A stretch of 64,000 bases of DNA from Burkholderiaceae bacterium (GCA_023954015.1 JAMLIS010000008.1:62001-126000), one strand, 5' to 3'; shown: positions 52,681 through 62,914, numbered from the stretch's first letter. Made by a program: numbers and translations. Notes: generated by a model from the letters alone, not told the origin.

Positions 52681-52696
52681 TGGCACGGATCATGCT
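52681..52696 (+). promoter_or_regulatory. Sigma-54 promoter of glnA
   Basis: TGGCACGGATCATGCT carries the -24 TGGCAC and a -12 ATGCT at the exact 5-bp spacing (consensus TGGCAC-N5-TTGCW, one mismatch). The transcript would start near 52708, about 84 nt before glnA. Confidence 0.75.
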
Positions 52697-52791
52697 TGGG
52701 AAGATGCGCGACCCGTTTCCGAGTCGACGCGAAAAGAGCGCAGAATCGCGCCTTTCCGATCGAATCCCGACCCTCCAGGAGAGTTCCCCCG

Positions 52792-54204
52792 ATGGCTAGC
52801 GTCCAGGACGTGACCCGCATGATCGCGGACAACGAAGTCAAATTCGTCGATCTGCGCTTCACCGACACGCGCGGCAAGGAGCAGCACGTCTCGGTTCCGG
52901 CCAAAGGCTTCGACGCCGAGAAGTTCGAGGTGGGCCACGCATTCGACGGCTCGTCGATCGCCGGCTGGAAGGGCATCGAGGCCTCCGACATGCTGCTGAT
53001 GCCCGACCCGGAGACCGCCTGCCTCGACCCCTTTCGGGAGGAGGCGACGCTGCTGCTCAACTGCGACGTGATCGAACCGTCCGACGGAGTGGGCTACCTG
53101 CGCGATCCGCGCTCGATCGCCCGGCGCGCCGAGGCGTACCTGAAGTCGAGCGGCATCGGCGATACCGCGTTCTTCGGCCCCGAGCCCGAGTTTTTCATCT
53201 TCGATTCGGTCACCTGGTCGATCGACATGTCGGGCTGCACCCTGCGGATCGAGTCCGAGGAGGCGTCGTGGTCTTCGGGCCGCGCGATCGAGGGCGGAAA
53301 CCTCGCCCATCGTCCGGCGGTGAAAGGCGGCTACTTCCCCGTTCCGCCGGTCGATTCGTTCCAGGACATGCGCTCCGAGATGTGCCTGATCCTCGAGCAG
53401 ATGGGCGTACCGGTCGAGGTGCACCACCACGAGGTGGCCGGCGCCGGTCAGAACGAGATCGGCACCCGATTCTCGACGCTGGTGCAGCGAGCCGATTGGC
53501 TGCAACGAATGAAATACGTGATTCATAACGTCGCGCATAGCTATGGCAAGACCGCGACGTTCATGCCGAAACCGATCGTCGGCGACAACGGCTCCGGAAT
53601 GCACGTGCACCAGTCGATCTGGAAAGAAGGGCAGAACCTGTTCGCCGGCGACAAGTACTCGGGGCTGTCCGACTTCGCGTTGCACTACATCGGCGGCATC
53701 ATTCGCCACGCGCGGGCGTTGAACGCAATTGCCAATCCGACGACGAACTCGTACCGGCGGCTCGTTCCGCATTTCGAGGCGCCGGTGAAGCTCGCCTATT
53801 CGGCGCGAAACCGCTCGGCGTCGATCCGCATCCCCTACGTGGCGAGCCCGAAGGGGCGGCGCGTCGAGGTGCGTTTCCCCGACCCGATGGCCAACCCGTA
53901 CCTGCTGTTTGCCGCGCTGATGATGGCGGGGCTCGACGGCGTGCAGAACCGGATGCACCCGGGCGAGCCGGCGGACAAGAACCTGTACGACCTGCCGCCG
54001 GAAGAGGAAGCGCGCATTCCGACCGTCTGTGCGTCGCTCGACGAGGCGCTCGAGGCGCTCGATCGCGATCGCGAGTTCCTCACGCGCGGCAGCGTCTTCA
54101 GCGACGACATGATCGACGCCTACCTGGCGCTCAAGGCGGAGGAGGTCGAGCGCGTCCGGATGACGACGCATCCGGTCGAGTTCGACATGTACTACAGCCT
54201 GTGA
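52792..54204 (+). CDS. glnA: Glutamine synthetase type I
   Basis: Makes glutamine from glutamate, ammonia and ATP; dodecameric cytoplasmic enzyme. 470 residues. Motifs: [20 protein letters not shown] near residue 19, [20 protein letters not shown] near residue 51, [11 protein letters not shown] near residue 128, and [16 protein letters not shown] near residue 260. NLYDLPPEE carries the adenylylation Tyr399, so activity should be controlled by GlnE. Transcription is probably under sigma-54/NtrC. The frame opens upstream, but ATG 52792 starts the conserved text. glnL and glnG follow after one small gene. Confidence 0.97.
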   Translation: MASVQDVTRMIADNEVKFVDLRFTDTRGKEQHVSVPAKGFDAEKFEVGHAFDGSSIAGWKGIEASDMLLMPDPETACLDPFREEATLLLNCDVIEPSDGVGYLRDPRSIARRAEAYLKSSGIGDTAFFGPEPEFFIFDSVTWSIDMSGCTLRIESEEASWSSGRAIEGGNLAHRPAVKGGYFPVPPVDSFQDMRSEMCLILEQMGVPVEVHHHEVAGAGQNEIGTRFSTLVQRADWLQRMKYVIHNVAHSYGKTATFMPKPIVGDNGSGMHVHQSIWKEGQNLFAGDKYSGLSDFALHYIGGIIRHARALNAIANPTTNSYRRLVPHFEAPVKLAYSARNRSASIRIPYVASPKGRRVEVRFPDPMANPYLLFAALMMAGLDGVQNRMHPGEPADKNLYDLPPEEEARIPTVCASLDEALEALDRDREFLTRGSVFSDDMIDAYLALKAEEVERVRMTTHPVEFDMYYSL

Positions 54205-54316
54205 GCGGCGCGGGTCGGTCGGCGCGTTCCGCAGGTCGGTCGGTCCTTCGGCTGCCTTGGATTCGCGGTGCGGGCGTCTTACACTCGGACGCCCGCCGTA
54301 CAGGATTGCGCCGTCC

Positions 54317-54829
54317 ATGACAGCCCGTTTCCGCCCCGAGATCGCCGCACGCTTGCTGGTCGGTGCCGGCCTCGCCGTCTTCGCCTGGCCGGCCCTTGCA
54401 CAGGTGTATCGCTGCGACTCGCCCAACGGCGTGCCGGTGTACCAGGGCACCCCCAACGGAGCGAACTGCCACCCGATCGACCTGCAGCCGCTCACCACGA
54501 TTCCGGCGCCCAGGCTCCCGCCGGCGAAAGCGGCGGGCACGGCGTCGGCGGCGCGCGCGTCGCCCGAAGCCTTCCCGAAGGTCGACGGCGCCGCGCAACG
54601 CGCGCGCGACGGCGACCGGCGCCGCATCCTCGAGGACGAACTGAAGAAAGAGCAGCAGCGTCTCGGCGAGTTGAAGGCCGAGTACAAGGGCGGCGAGCCC
54701 GATCGCCAGGGCAACGAACGCAACTACCAGAAGTACCTCGATCGGGTAGCGCGACTCGAGGAGGACATCGCACGAACCGAGAGCAACATCGCGTCGCTGC
54801 GTCGCGAGCTGGGCACGATTCGCGAATAA
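54317..54829 (+). CDS. DUF4124 domain exported protein
   Basis: 170 residues. A signal peptide (ARLLVGAGLAVFAWPALA|Q) is followed by the DUF4124 start QVYRCDSPNGVPVYQGTPNG with Cys and Pro residues typical of the domain. The second half is a charged coiled coil (RRRILEDELKKEQQRLGELK and VARLEEDIARTESNIASLRR). DUF4124 proteins are periplasmic and of unknown function. The gene is often found between glnA and glnL in betaproteobacteria; here the glnL frame follows immediately. Confidence 0.85.
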   Translation: MTARFRPEIAARLLVGAGLAVFAWPALAQVYRCDSPNGVPVYQGTPNGANCHPIDLQPLTTIPAPRLPPAKAAGTASAARASPEAFPKVDGAAQRARDGDRRRILEDELKKEQQRLGELKAEYKGGEPDRQGNERNYQKYLDRVARLEEDIARTESNIASLRRELGTIRE

Positions 54830-54900
54830 CGCCGGAAGCCGCCGCCTCTCGCGCGGCGGCTGCGCCGGCGCAGCCGTTCGCCGCGCTCGACTGGCTCGCC

Positions 54901-55917
54901 GTGGCGGTCGTCGTCGTCGACCTGCGCGGCCGCGTGCGCTTCCTCAATGCGTCGGCCGAGCAGCTCTTCGGGCTGTCGCGCCGTCACGCGCTCGGGCGGC
55001 GTTTCGCCGCGCATTTCGTCGATGCGCAGCCGCTCGAGCGTCTGCTCGCCGAAGCGGCCGGCGGAGGCTTCGGCGAGAAGACCGTCGACCTGTCGCTCGC
55101 GCGTACGGGCGGCGAAGCCCAGGCGCTGATCGTCTCGGCGGTCGCCGGCGTCGATCCGGCCGCGCCGGTGTTGCTCGAGTTCCGCCCGCAGGAGCAGCGC
55201 CGGCGTGTCGATCGCGCCGAGCGGCTGATCGAGTCGACGAGCGCGTATCGCGATCTGGTTCGCCAGCTCGCGCACGAGATCGGCAACCCGCTCGGCGGCA
55301 TTCGCGGGGCGGCGCAACTGCTGGACGCGGAACTCGAAACGGCGCGGCTGCGCGAGTACACCGGCGTGATCGTCAAGGAGGCCGACCGACTGCAGTCGCT
55401 CGTCGATCGGTTGCTCGCGCCGCATCGCGGCCGCCCCCGGCACGCACGCATGAACATCCACGAGGTCTGCGAGTGGGTGCGCTCGGTCGTGCTCGCCGAG
55501 TATCCGGCCGGGCTGGAGATCCTGCGCGACTACGACGCGAGCCTGCCCGAGCTGCTTGCCGATCGCGAGCGACTGGTGCAGGGATTGCTGAACCTGGTGC
55601 GCAACGCCGCGCAGGCGATGCAGGGGCGCGGTCGCATCGTCCTGCGCACGCGCATCGCGCGCCAGCAGACGATCGCGCGCCGGCGCTGGAAGCTCGCGCT
55701 CGACCTGCACGTGATCGACGACGGGCCGGGCGTACCCGCGGCGATCGCCGAGCGCGTGTTCGATCCGCTCGTCTCGGGTCGCGAGGGCGGCACCGGCCTG
55801 GGCCTCACATTGGCGCAGGACCTGGTGCAGCAGCACGGCGGGATCATCGAGTTCGACAGTCGGCCGGGAAAGACCGATTTCCGCATTCGCCTGCCGCTGC
55901 AGGAGGATCGAACGTGA
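54901..55917 (+). CDS. glnL: Nitrogen regulation sensor histidine kinase NtrB
   Basis: Senses nitrogen status through PII and controls phosphorylation of NtrC. A PAS domain (VVVVDLRGRVRFLNASAEQL) precedes the H box RQLAHEIGNPLGGIRGAAQL and the ATPase boxes NLVRNAAQAMQGRG, VIDDGPGVPAAIAERVFDPL and GGTGLGLTLAQDLVQQHGG. The start is problematic: family-like text (FAALDWLAVAVVVVDL) begins upstream of GTG 54901, at about 54874, but no ATG, GTG or TTG lies between 54826 and 54901 in frame. With GTG 54901 the protein is 338 residues; an unconventional start such as ATA 54826 would give 363. The stop overlaps the glnG GTG by 4 nt. Confidence 0.9.
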   Translation: MAVVVVDLRGRVRFLNASAEQLFGLSRRHALGRRFAAHFVDAQPLERLLAEAAGGGFGEKTVDLSLARTGGEAQALIVSAVAGVDPAAPVLLEFRPQEQRRRVDRAERLIESTSAYRDLVRQLAHEIGNPLGGIRGAAQLLDAELETARLREYTGVIVKEADRLQSLVDRLLAPHRGRPRHARMNIHEVCEWVRSVVLAEYPAGLEILRDYDASLPELLADRERLVQGLLNLVRNAAQAMQGRGRIVLRTRIARQQTIARRRWKLALDLHVIDDGPGVPAAIAERVFDPLVSGREGGTGLGLTLAQDLVQQHGGIIEFDSRPGKTDFRIRLPLQEDRT

Positions 55918-57491
55918 GTGTGTGGATCGTCGACGACGACGAATCGATCCGCTGGGTGCTCGAGCGCGCCTTCGAGCGAGAGGGCCTGGTCACGCGCGCC
56001 TTCGCCAACGCCCGATCGTGCCTGGATGCGCTGGCGAGCGAGGTTCCGCGCGTGCTCCTGTGCGACATCCGCATGCCCGGCGAGAGCGGCCTGCAGCTGC
56101 TCGCCCGGTTCCGCCAGCGCAGGCCCGACGTGCCGGTGGTCGTGATGACCGCCTATTCGGATCTCGACAGCGCGGTGGCGGCGCTGCGCGGCGGCGCTTT
56201 CGAATACCTGCCGAAGCCTTTCGACGTGGCGGCAGCGGTGCAGCTCGTTCGCCGTGCGCTCGAGCAGCGCCGGGCCGAGCCGCGCGACGACGACGCGATC
56301 CAGACGCGCCTGGGATTGCTCGGTCGCGCACCGGCCATGCAGGACGTGTTTCGGGCCATCGGCCGGCTGGCGCAATCCAGCGCGACGGTCCTCGTCACCG
56401 GCGAATCGGGCACCGGCAAGGAACTCGTCGCTCGCGCGCTGCACGAGCACAGCCCGCGCGCGAAAGGGGAGTTCGTCGCGGTGAACGCCGCGGCGATTCC
56501 CACCGAGCTGCTCGAGTCGGAGCTCTTCGGACACGAACGCGGCGCTTTCACCGGCGCCGTGCAGACGCGGCAGGGACGCTTCGAGCAGGCGCGCGAAGGC
56601 ACGCTCTTTCTCGACGAGATCGGCGACATGCCGCCGGCGATGCAGACGCGCCTGTTGCGCGTGCTCTCCGACGGGCAGTACTACCGCGTCGGTGGGCACC
56701 AGCCCTTGAAGGCGGAGGCGCGCGTGATCGCCGCGACCCATCAGGCGCTCGACGAACGGGTGCGCCTGGGACTGTTCCGCGAAGACCTCTTCCATCGCTT
56801 GAACGTGATCCGGCTGCGATTGCCGCCGCTGCGCGAGCGCACCGAGGACGTCGCGCTGCTCGCGCGGCACTTCCTGCAGCGCAGCGCGCAGGAGCTCGGC
56901 GGCACGGCGAAGAAGTTGTCGCCGGCCGCCCTGCGCGCGCTGGTCGAATATCGTTGGCCGGGAAACGTGCGCGAGCTGGAAAACCTGTGCCGCTGGCTGA
57001 TGCTGATGATCCCGTCGCGGGTGGTCGAGCTGCGCGACCTGCCGCCGGAGATCCGCGAGCCGGATCCGGCATCGTCGCAGGCGCCGGTCGGCGGGTCTGC
57101 CGTTGCTGCTGCGGTCGATGCGACCGGTGCGCCGTCGCGCTTCGCGCGTCCGGCCACCGACGTCGCAGCGTTCGCCAGCCTCGCCGACGAGGAATCCGAC
57201 ACGGCCGCCGCGCCCGAGCACTACGGGCGCGTCGAACGTGCCGCGGGAGGCTGGCAGCAATTGCTGGCCGCCGAGGTCGCCGCGCGGCTGGCGTCGCAGT
57301 CGGTCGACCCGCCGGGCGGCGGGTCACCGCTGATGGACCGGCTGGCGCGGGATTTCGAATCCACGGTGATCGCCGCTGCGCTGCGCCACACGCGTGGGCG
57401 TCGCGTCGAGGCGGCACAGCGCCTGGGCATCGGGCGCAACACGATCACGCGCAAGATCGCCGAGCTGCACCTGGACGAACGCGAAGGGTAG
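55914..57491 (+). CDS. glnG: Nitrogen regulation response regulator NtrC
   Basis: 525 residues from GTG 55914 (AGGAGG upstream), overlapping glnL. The receiver domain has the phosphorylated Asp51 (VLLCDIRMPG). The sigma-54-activating AAA+ domain has GESGTGKELVARALHEHSPR near residue 162, the sigma-54 contact loop GAFTGA near residue 210, and RVIAATHQ. A Fis-type helix-turn-helix is at the C-terminus (AAQRLGIGRNTITRKI). A Ser/Ala/Pro-rich linker of about 70 residues makes it longer than usual (about 470-490). It should activate the sigma-54 promoter of glnA upstream. Confidence 0.96.
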   Translation: MSVWIVDDDESIRWVLERAFEREGLVTRAFANARSCLDALASEVPRVLLCDIRMPGESGLQLLARFRQRRPDVPVVVMTAYSDLDSAVAALRGGAFEYLPKPFDVAAAVQLVRRALEQRRAEPRDDDAIQTRLGLLGRAPAMQDVFRAIGRLAQSSATVLVTGESGTGKELVARALHEHSPRAKGEFVAVNAAAIPTELLESELFGHERGAFTGAVQTRQGRFEQAREGTLFLDEIGDMPPAMQTRLLRVLSDGQYYRVGGHQPLKAEARVIAATHQALDERVRLGLFREDLFHRLNVIRLRLPPLRERTEDVALLARHFLQRSAQELGGTAKKLSPAALRALVEYRWPGNVRELENLCRWLMLMIPSRVVELRDLPPEIREPDPASSQAPVGGSAVAAAVDATGAPSRFARPATDVAAFASLADEESDTAAAPEHYGRVERAAGGWQQLLAAEVAARLASQSVDPPGGGSPLMDRLARDFESTVIAAALRHTRGRRVEAAQRLGIGRNTITRKIAELHLDEREG

Positions 57492-57494
57492 ACT
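57489..57494 (+). promoter_or_regulatory. -10-like hexamer before the channel gene
   Basis: TAGACT overlaps the glnG stop codon and lies 24 nt upstream of the next start. It is the same hexamer seen before tkt, zwf, gmk and folD, so the channel gene may have its own promoter. Confidence 0.3.
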
Positions 57495-57517
57495 CGCGCG
57501 CGGGAGGATCGGATCGG

Positions 57518-58972
57518 ATGCCCACGGAAAGCTTCGGCGAGGCGATGCGGCGTGCGCTCGGCACGCAACTGATCACGGTGGCAGGTGCCGTCGCGCTGTT
57601 GCTGCTCGGCTGGGCGGTCGGACTGGTCGCCGCGGCCGGCACGCGTCGCGCACTGTCGCTCGCGCAGGTGAACCGGCGCCTGTCGCCGGCATTCGGCGGA
57701 TCGGTCGACATCGAGCTGGTCGTCTCGCGGCTGGTGTTCTGGTTCGTGCTGCTCGTCGCGCTGGTCGCCGCCTTCAACACGCTCGACCTGCAGATGGCGT
57801 CGGCGCCGTTCGCCGCGATGGTCGGCGACGTCGTCTCGTACCTGCCGCAGGTGCTGGCTGCGATCGTGCTTGCGCTCGTCGGCTGGCTGCTCGCGCTGCT
57901 CGTGCGAAACGGCCTGACGCGGCTGCTCGACAGCACGACGATCGACGAGCGGCTCAGCGCCGAGGCGGGCATGCGTCCGATCAGCGACAGCATCGGGCAC
58001 GTCGGCTACTGGGTCGTGTTGCTGCTGTTCCTGCCGATGGTGCTCGGTGCGCTAGGCCTGCAGGGGCTGCTGCTGCCGGTGCAGAACCTCGTCGACCAGC
58101 TGCTGCGTTTCCTGCCGAAGCTCTTCGGCGCGGCCGTCGTCGTCGTGGTCGGCTATTACGTCGCGCGGATCGCGCGCGGCATCGTCACGAACCTGATGGT
58201 CGCCACGCGCGTGCAGTCGCTCGCGCGCAGCCTCGGGCTGGGCGAGGGGACGGATCTGCCGCGCCTGGTCGGCACCCTCGTCTTCCTCGCGATCTTCGTG
58301 CCCACGCTGATCTCGGCGCTCGATGCGCTCGAGATCGAGTCGGTCTCCGAGCCGGCGACGATGATGCTCGCCGAGTTCGTCTCGGCGATTCCCGAGCTGT
58401 TCGCCGCCGCGCTGATCCTGGCGCTCACCTGGTACGTCGCGCGTTTCGTTGCCGCGCTGACCACCAACGTGCTCGAAGGCGCGGGCCTCGATCGGCTGGC
58501 CGCGCGCACCGGGCTGCAACCGATGCTCGGGTCGCTGCGCCTGTCGCAGCTGATCGGCCGACTGCTGCTGTTCTTCGCGATGCTGCTGGCGATCGCCGAG
58601 GCGGCGAACCGGCTGCACTTCGGTCAGGTGAGCGAGCTCGTCGGCGCATTCATCGTCTTCGGCGGCGACGTGCTGCTGGGCATCGTGATCCTGCTGGTCG
58701 GCCTTTGGCTGGCCAACCTGCTCGGCTCGGCCGTCGGACGCAGCCCTGCCGAAGGCGCCACCTGGCTCGGCGGACTGGTGCGCGCGCTGATCATCGGCCT
58801 GGTGCTCGCGATGGGCCTGCGTGCGATGGGCATCGCCGATTCGATCGTCAATCTCGCCTTCGGACTGACGCTGGGAGCCGTTGCCGTCGCCTTCGCGCTG
58901 TCCTTCGGCCTGGGCGGGCGCGAAGCGGCCGGGCGCCTGCTCGAGCACTGGCTGTCGAAATTGCGCCGCTGA
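57518..58972 (+). CDS. Mechanosensitive ion channel-like membrane protein
   Basis: 484 residues with about ten to twelve hydrophobic helices. Repeated units of the form LPQVLAAIVLALVGWLLALL, LPKLFGAAVVVVVGYYVARI and IPELFAAALILALTWYVARF are the conserved TM-helix repeat of the CmpX-type MscS relatives. The C-terminal LTLGAVAVAFALSFGLGGRE resembles the MscS pore helix, but the large beta domain is absent. Probably an inner-membrane channel or its regulator responding to membrane tension. GGGAGG precedes ATG 57518. It follows glnG by 26 nt and may be co-transcribed. Confidence 0.82.
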   Translation: MPTESFGEAMRRALGTQLITVAGAVALLLLGWAVGLVAAAGTRRALSLAQVNRRLSPAFGGSVDIELVVSRLVFWFVLLVALVAAFNTLDLQMASAPFAAMVGDVVSYLPQVLAAIVLALVGWLLALLVRNGLTRLLDSTTIDERLSAEAGMRPISDSIGHVGYWVVLLLFLPMVLGALGLQGLLLPVQNLVDQLLRFLPKLFGAAVVVVVGYYVARIARGIVTNLMVATRVQSLARSLGLGEGTDLPRLVGTLVFLAIFVPTLISALDALEIESVSEPATMMLAEFVSAIPELFAAALILALTWYVARFVAALTTNVLEGAGLDRLAARTGLQPMLGSLRLSQLIGRLLLFFAMLLAIAEAANRLHFGQVSELVGAFIVFGGDVLLGIVILLVGLWLANLLGSAVGRSPAEGATWLGGLVRALIIGLVLAMGLRAMGIADSIVNLAFGLTLGAVAVAFALSFGLGGREAAGRLLEHWLSKLRR

Positions 58973-58985
58973 CCGGCGCTCCGCG

Positions 58986-59768
58986 TCAGAACCGGATCGG
59001 GTTCGGGCCGGTGCGAAACGATGTGGGCGACAGCAGGGCATCCGTGCCGGCTGCTTTCGCATCGGCATTGCCGGCGGGCGAAGCCGCTCTTCCCGCATCG
59101 GCCACGGCGTCGCTCTCCGTTCGAGGCGCTTGCGGACGCATCGGTGCGAGCGTTCGCGGGTCGCGCCGGGCCGGGAGCATCGATGCGCGCGGGTAGCCCG
59201 TCGCGTCCAGTGCACGATCCCATCCGATCGATTCGAATCCCGTGAACTTCTCGGGACCGATCGACACGCTGGGGAAGAGCGCCTTGCCGAAGCCCAACTC
59301 GCGGAAGGCCTTCAGGTCGGCGGCGTCTTCCACGCGTTTCTCGGTGTAGGGAACGCCGCGCTGCGCGAGGTGCCCGCGGGCAAGCTCGCAGGGTTCGCAG
59401 TCGGCTGCCGTGTAGAGCGTGACCGGATAGCGCGCCGCCGCCGAGCGCAATGCCCACGGCAGCGTCGGATCGCCGATCGCCGGCGCGACGGGGCGCGCGT
59501 CGACCGTCTGCGCGCTGGTCCCCCGGCCCAGTGCCTGCGGCGACGGTTGACGGTCGCTGTAGTGCACGCGCCCGTTCGCGTCGACCCACTTGATCGGGGC
59601 GTGCGAGGGATTCGCCGACGGCGGTGCGGCGAATGCGGCGGCATGCCAGAGCAGGGCGGCCGACGCGAAGGCCAGCGTGCCGATCGCGAGGAAACTGCGG
59701 CCGGTCAGCGCGATCGGGTTCGCGGCTGCGACGGCGCGGCGGCTACGACGACTGCGGTGTGCGGACAT
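58986..59768 (-). CDS. DUF4124 and glutaredoxin-like exported protein
   Basis: 260 residues from ATG 59768. A basic N-terminus and hydrophobic run (SFLAIGTLAFASAALLWHAA) form a long signal peptide. A DUF4124 segment (IKWVDANGRVHYSDRQP) lies near residue 70, then a glutaredoxin-like domain near residues 125-205 with the redox pair CEPC in YTAADCEPCELARGHLAQRG and FPSVSIGPEKFTGFE. A Pro/Ala-rich tail follows. It is probably a periplasmic thiol-disulfide protein; the partner is unknown. Its start overlaps the end of prlC by 26 nt. Confidence 0.8.
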   Translation of the reverse strand: MSAHRSRRSRRAVAAANPIALTGRSFLAIGTLAFASAALLWHAAAFAAPPSANPSHAPIKWVDANGRVHYSDRQPSPQALGRGTSAQTVDARPVAPAIGDPTLPWALRSAAARYPVTLYTAADCEPCELARGHLAQRGVPYTEKRVEDAADLKAFRELGFGKALFPSVSIGPEKFTGFESIGWDRALDATGYPRASMLPARRDPRTLAPMRPQAPRTESDAVADAGRAASPAGNADAKAAGTDALLSPTSFRTGPNPIRF

Positions 59769-61890
59769 GGGACGACTCCGGGGCGCGAGCCTCGACCATC
59801 CCATTGTGTCGCAGCAGTGCGTCGATTTCGGGGTCTCGTCCCCTGAACGAACGGAACGAGTCGATGGCCGGTCGACTGCCGCCCACGGCGAGGATCTCGT
59901 CGAGGAAGCGGCGCCCGGTGCGTTTCAGGGCCGCGGCCGCATCGGGCTCGTGCATCGCCTCCTCGAAGGCCGCGTAGGCATCGGCCGACAGCACTTCGGC
60001 CCACTTGTAGCTGTAGTAGCCGGCCGAGTAGCCACCGGCGAAGATGTGCGAGAAGCTGTTCTGGAAGCGGTTCCATTCGGGCGGTGCGATGACCGCGACT
60101 TCGTCGCGCACTTCGTCGAGCAACTGCTGCACCGTCTGCGCCTGACCGGGCACGTATTCGCTGTGCAGGCGCATGTCGAAGAGCGCGAACTCGATCTGGC
60201 GCAGCGTCGCCATGCCGCTCTGGAAGTTCTTCGCGGCGAGCATGCGCTCGAAGAGCTTCTTCGGAATGGGTTCGCCGGTGTCGACGTGTGCGCTCATCGA
60301 CTCGACGATCTCCCATTCCCAGCAGAAGTTCTCCATGAACTGGCTGGGCAGTTCCACCGCGTCCCATTCGACGCCGGAGATGCCCGAGACGCCGAGTTCG
60401 TCGACGCGCGTGAGCAGGTGGTGCAGCCCGTGCCCGAACTCGTGGAAGAGCGTGGTGACGTCGTCGTGCGTGAGCAGCGCCGGGCGCGCGCCCACCGGAG
60501 GCTGGAAATTGCAGGTGAGGTACGCCACGGGCGTTTGCAGCGAAGGCCCGCGGCGACGACGCGAGCGCGCGTCGTCCATCCATGCGCCGGGACGCTTCGA
60601 CTCGCGCGCGTACAGGTCCGTGTAGAACTGTCCGATCAACGTGCCGTCGCGCTCGATGCGGAAGAAGCGAACGTCCGGATGCCAGGTCGGCGCCCGGTCG
60701 GGCGAGATGCGCACGGCAAACAGCCGTTCGACGACGCGGAACAGCCCGTCGAGCACGCGCGGCAGCTGGAAGTACTGCTTGACCTCGCGATCGGAGAACG
60801 CGTAGCGATCTTCCTTGAGCTTCTCGCTCGCCCAGGCGAGGTCCCAGGCCTTCGGGTCGGGCAGCGAGAGCGCGCGCGCGGCGAACTCGCGCAGGGCGTC
60901 GAGATCGCGCAGCGCGAAGGGACGGGCGCGCGCCGCCAGCTCGCGCAGGAACTTCTTCACCTCGTCGGGCGACTCGGCCATCTTGGGAACGAGCGACACC
61001 TCGGCGAAGTTCCGGTAGCCGAGCAGCTCGGCTTCCTCGGCGCGCAGTGCGAGCAGCTCGTCGATGATCGGCTCGTTGTCGAGCGCGACGGCCCGGTCGC
61101 CCTGCGGCGCCACGGCGCCCTTCGATGCGCGCGTCGTGTAGGCGCGGTACATCTCCTCGCGCAACGCGCGATCGTGCGCGTATTGCATCACCGGGAAATA
61201 GGACGGGAATTGCAGCGTGAACTTCCAGCCGTCGACGCCGGCCCGCTGCGCCGCGTCACGCGCAGCTTCGCGCGCATCGTCCGGCAGTCCGTCGAGCTGC
61301 GCCTCGTCGGTGACCACCTTCGCGTAGGCGTTGGTCGCGTCGAGCACGTTCTCGGAGAACTTCTGCGCGAGCGCAGCCTGGCGTTGCTGCAGCTCGGCGA
61401 AACGCTCGCGAGCCGGAGAGACCAGCTCGGCGCCGCCGAGGCGGAAATCGCGCAGCGCGTTCTCGACGATGCGCTTCCGCGCCGGCGTGAGCGCAGCGAA
61501 CTCGGCACCGGCCGCATAGCGCTTGTATTTCTCGAACAGCTCGTGGTTCTGGCCCAGCTCGGTCCAGAACTCGGTGACTTTCGGCAGATTCGCGTTGTAC
61601 GCCTCGCGCAACTCCGGCGTGTCGGCTACCGCGTTCAGGTGCCCGACCATGCCCCAGGCGCGGCCGAGTCGTTCGGTGGCGTCCTCGAGCGGCTCGACGA
61701 ACGCATCCCACGACAGCGGCGTCTCGGCCGCGGTGACCTGCTGCAGCGTGGTCCGCGCCTCGGCGATCAGACGGTCGATCGCGGGAGCGACCTGCTTAGG
61801 GGAGAAATCGGCGAAGCGCGGAAGCCCGAAGAAGTCGAGCAAGGCGTTCGACGCGGCCTCGGAGCGTTCGGTTTCGGTGTCAGTTTCCAT
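59743..61890 (-). CDS. prlC: Oligopeptidase A (M3 family)
   Basis: 715 residues. The zinc motif is [17 protein letters not shown] (HExxH) near residue 485, with the third ligand Glu in [11 protein letters not shown] shortly after. M3A family text such as [16 protein letters not shown] and [20 protein letters not shown] near residue 625 is present. It is a cytoplasmic metallopeptidase degrading small peptides, including signal-peptide fragments. The start overlaps the folD end by 11 nt, and its end overlaps the following gene, so folD-prlC-glutaredoxin form one minus-strand operon. Confidence 0.96.
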   Translation of the reverse strand: METDTETERSEAASNALLDFFGLPRFADFSPKQVAPAIDRLIAEARTTLQQVTAAETPLSWDAFVEPLEDATERLGRAWGMVGHLNAVADTPELREAYNANLPKVTEFWTELGQNHELFEKYKRYAAGAEFAALTPARKRIVENALRDFRLGGAELVSPARERFAELQQRQAALAQKFSENVLDATNAYAKVVTDEAQLDGLPDDAREAARDAAQRAGVDGWKFTLQFPSYFPVMQYAHDRALREEMYRAYTTRASKGAVAPQGDRAVALDNEPIIDELLALRAEEAELLGYRNFAEVSLVPKMAESPDEVKKFLRELAARARPFALRDLDALREFAARALSLPDPKAWDLAWASEKLKEDRYAFSDREVKQYFQLPRVLDGLFRVVERLFAVRISPDRAPTWHPDVRFFRIERDGTLIGQFYTDLYARESKRPGAWMDDARSRRRRGPSLQTPVAYLTCNFQPPVGARPALLTHDDVTTLFHEFGHGLHHLLTRVDELGVSGISGVEWDAVELPSQFMENFCWEWEIVESMSAHVDTGEPIPKKLFERMLAAKNFQSGMATLRQIEFALFDMRLHSEYVPGQAQTVQQLLDEVRDEVAVIAPPEWNRFQNSFSHIFAGGYSAGYYSYKWAEVLSADAYAAFEEAMHEPDAAAALKRTGRRFLDEILAVGGSRPAIDSFRSFRGRDPEIDALLRHNGMVEARAPESSHVRTPQSS

Positions 61891-62746
61891 CGCTGCTTTC
61901 CTGCTTTCGTTCGGCGGCCTCGACGGTGTTGACGAGGAGCATTGCGCGCGTCATCGGTCCGACCCCGCCTGGCACCGGCGTGATCCACGACGCGACGCGG
62001 CTCGCCGACTCGAAGTCGACGTCACCGCACAGCCTGCCGCTTTCGTCGCGGTTCATGCCCACGTCGACGACGATCGCGCCGGGCTTGATCATGTCGCCGG
62101 TGATCATCCGCGCACGGCCCACCGCGGCGACGAGCACGTCGGCACGCCGCGTGTGAACGGCGAGGTCGCGCGTCCTGCTGTGGCAGATGGTGACGGTGGC
62201 GTCGGCCTGCAAGAGCAGCATCGCCTGCGGCTTGCCGACGATGTTGCTGCGCCCGACGACGACCGCTTCCGCGCCGCGCAGCCGCGCGCCGGCGTGCGCG
62301 AGCAGCCGCATCACCCCATAGGGCGTGCAGGGAAGAAAGCCGGGCTGGCCCGTCATCAGCGCGCCGGCGCTGGCGACATGGAAGCCGTCGACGTCCTTGG
62401 CGGGCGAAATCGTCTCGATGACCGTGAACGGATCGATCTGCGGCGGCAGCGGCAGCTGCACGAGGATGCCGTCGACCGTGTCGTCTTCGTTCAGTTCGCG
62501 GATGCGCGCGAGCAGCTGCTGTTGCGCGGTCGACGCCGGCAGGCGATCGAGCGTCGAGCGGATGCCGGCTTCCTCGCAGTCCTTGACCTTGTGGCGTACG
62601 TAGATCGTCGAGCCCGGGTCGTCGCCGACCAGGATCACGGCCAGTCCGGGCGCGCGACCGGCTGCGGCGAGCTTCGCCGTGCGTTGCGCTACGTCGGCAC
62701 GGATCGATTGGGCCAGTGCGGCGCCGTCGAGGATCTTTGCGCTCAT
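61880..62746 (-). CDS. folD: Methylenetetrahydrofolate dehydrogenase/cyclohydrolase
   Basis: 288 residues. Signatures: [20 protein letters not shown] near residue 41, [14 protein letters not shown] near residue 95, [11 protein letters not shown] near residue 145, [20 protein letters not shown] near residue 163, and the C-terminal [20 protein letters not shown]. It interconverts one-carbon folates and yields NADPH. The conserved text begins at MSAKILDG; the frame opens upstream through GC-rich repeats that are probably untranslated leader. Confidence 0.96.
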   Translation of the reverse strand: MSAKILDGAALAQSIRADVAQRTAKLAAAGRAPGLAVILVGDDPGSTIYVRHKVKDCEEAGIRSTLDRLPASTAQQQLLARIRELNEDDTVDGILVQLPLPPQIDPFTVIETISPAKDVDGFHVASAGALMTGQPGFLPCTPYGVMRLLAHAGARLRGAEAVVVGRSNIVGKPQAMLLLQADATVTICHSRTRDLAVHTRRADVLVAAVGRARMITGDMIKPGAIVVDVGMNRDESGRLCGDVDFESASRVASWITPVPGGVGPMTRAMLLVNTVEAAERKQESSDGN

Positions 62747-62809
62747 GTCGGAAGCGGAAGCGAGGAGGTGGATCGGGGGCGGCAGGACCGCGGGCGCCGC
62801 AGGCGGGGT

Positions 62810-62871
62810 GCCGCCGAAGTTGCGGGCCGCCGAAGCTGCGAGCCGCCGAGCGGCGTGCCGCCGAGCGGCGT
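62810..62871. repeat. Short GC-rich tandem repeats in the folD leader
   Basis: Four units beginning GCCGCCGA run end to end: two of 16 bp (62810-62841, GCCGCCGAAG-type) and two identical ones of 15 bp (62842-62871, GCCGCCGAGCGGCGT). The 15-bp units are themselves partly self-complementary. They fall between the folD -10 candidate and its start codon. Confidence 0.65.
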
Positions 62872-62914
62872 GCCGTACGCGGCGGTGCGCAAGGGTTCGC
62901 GCGGTGCGCAATCG

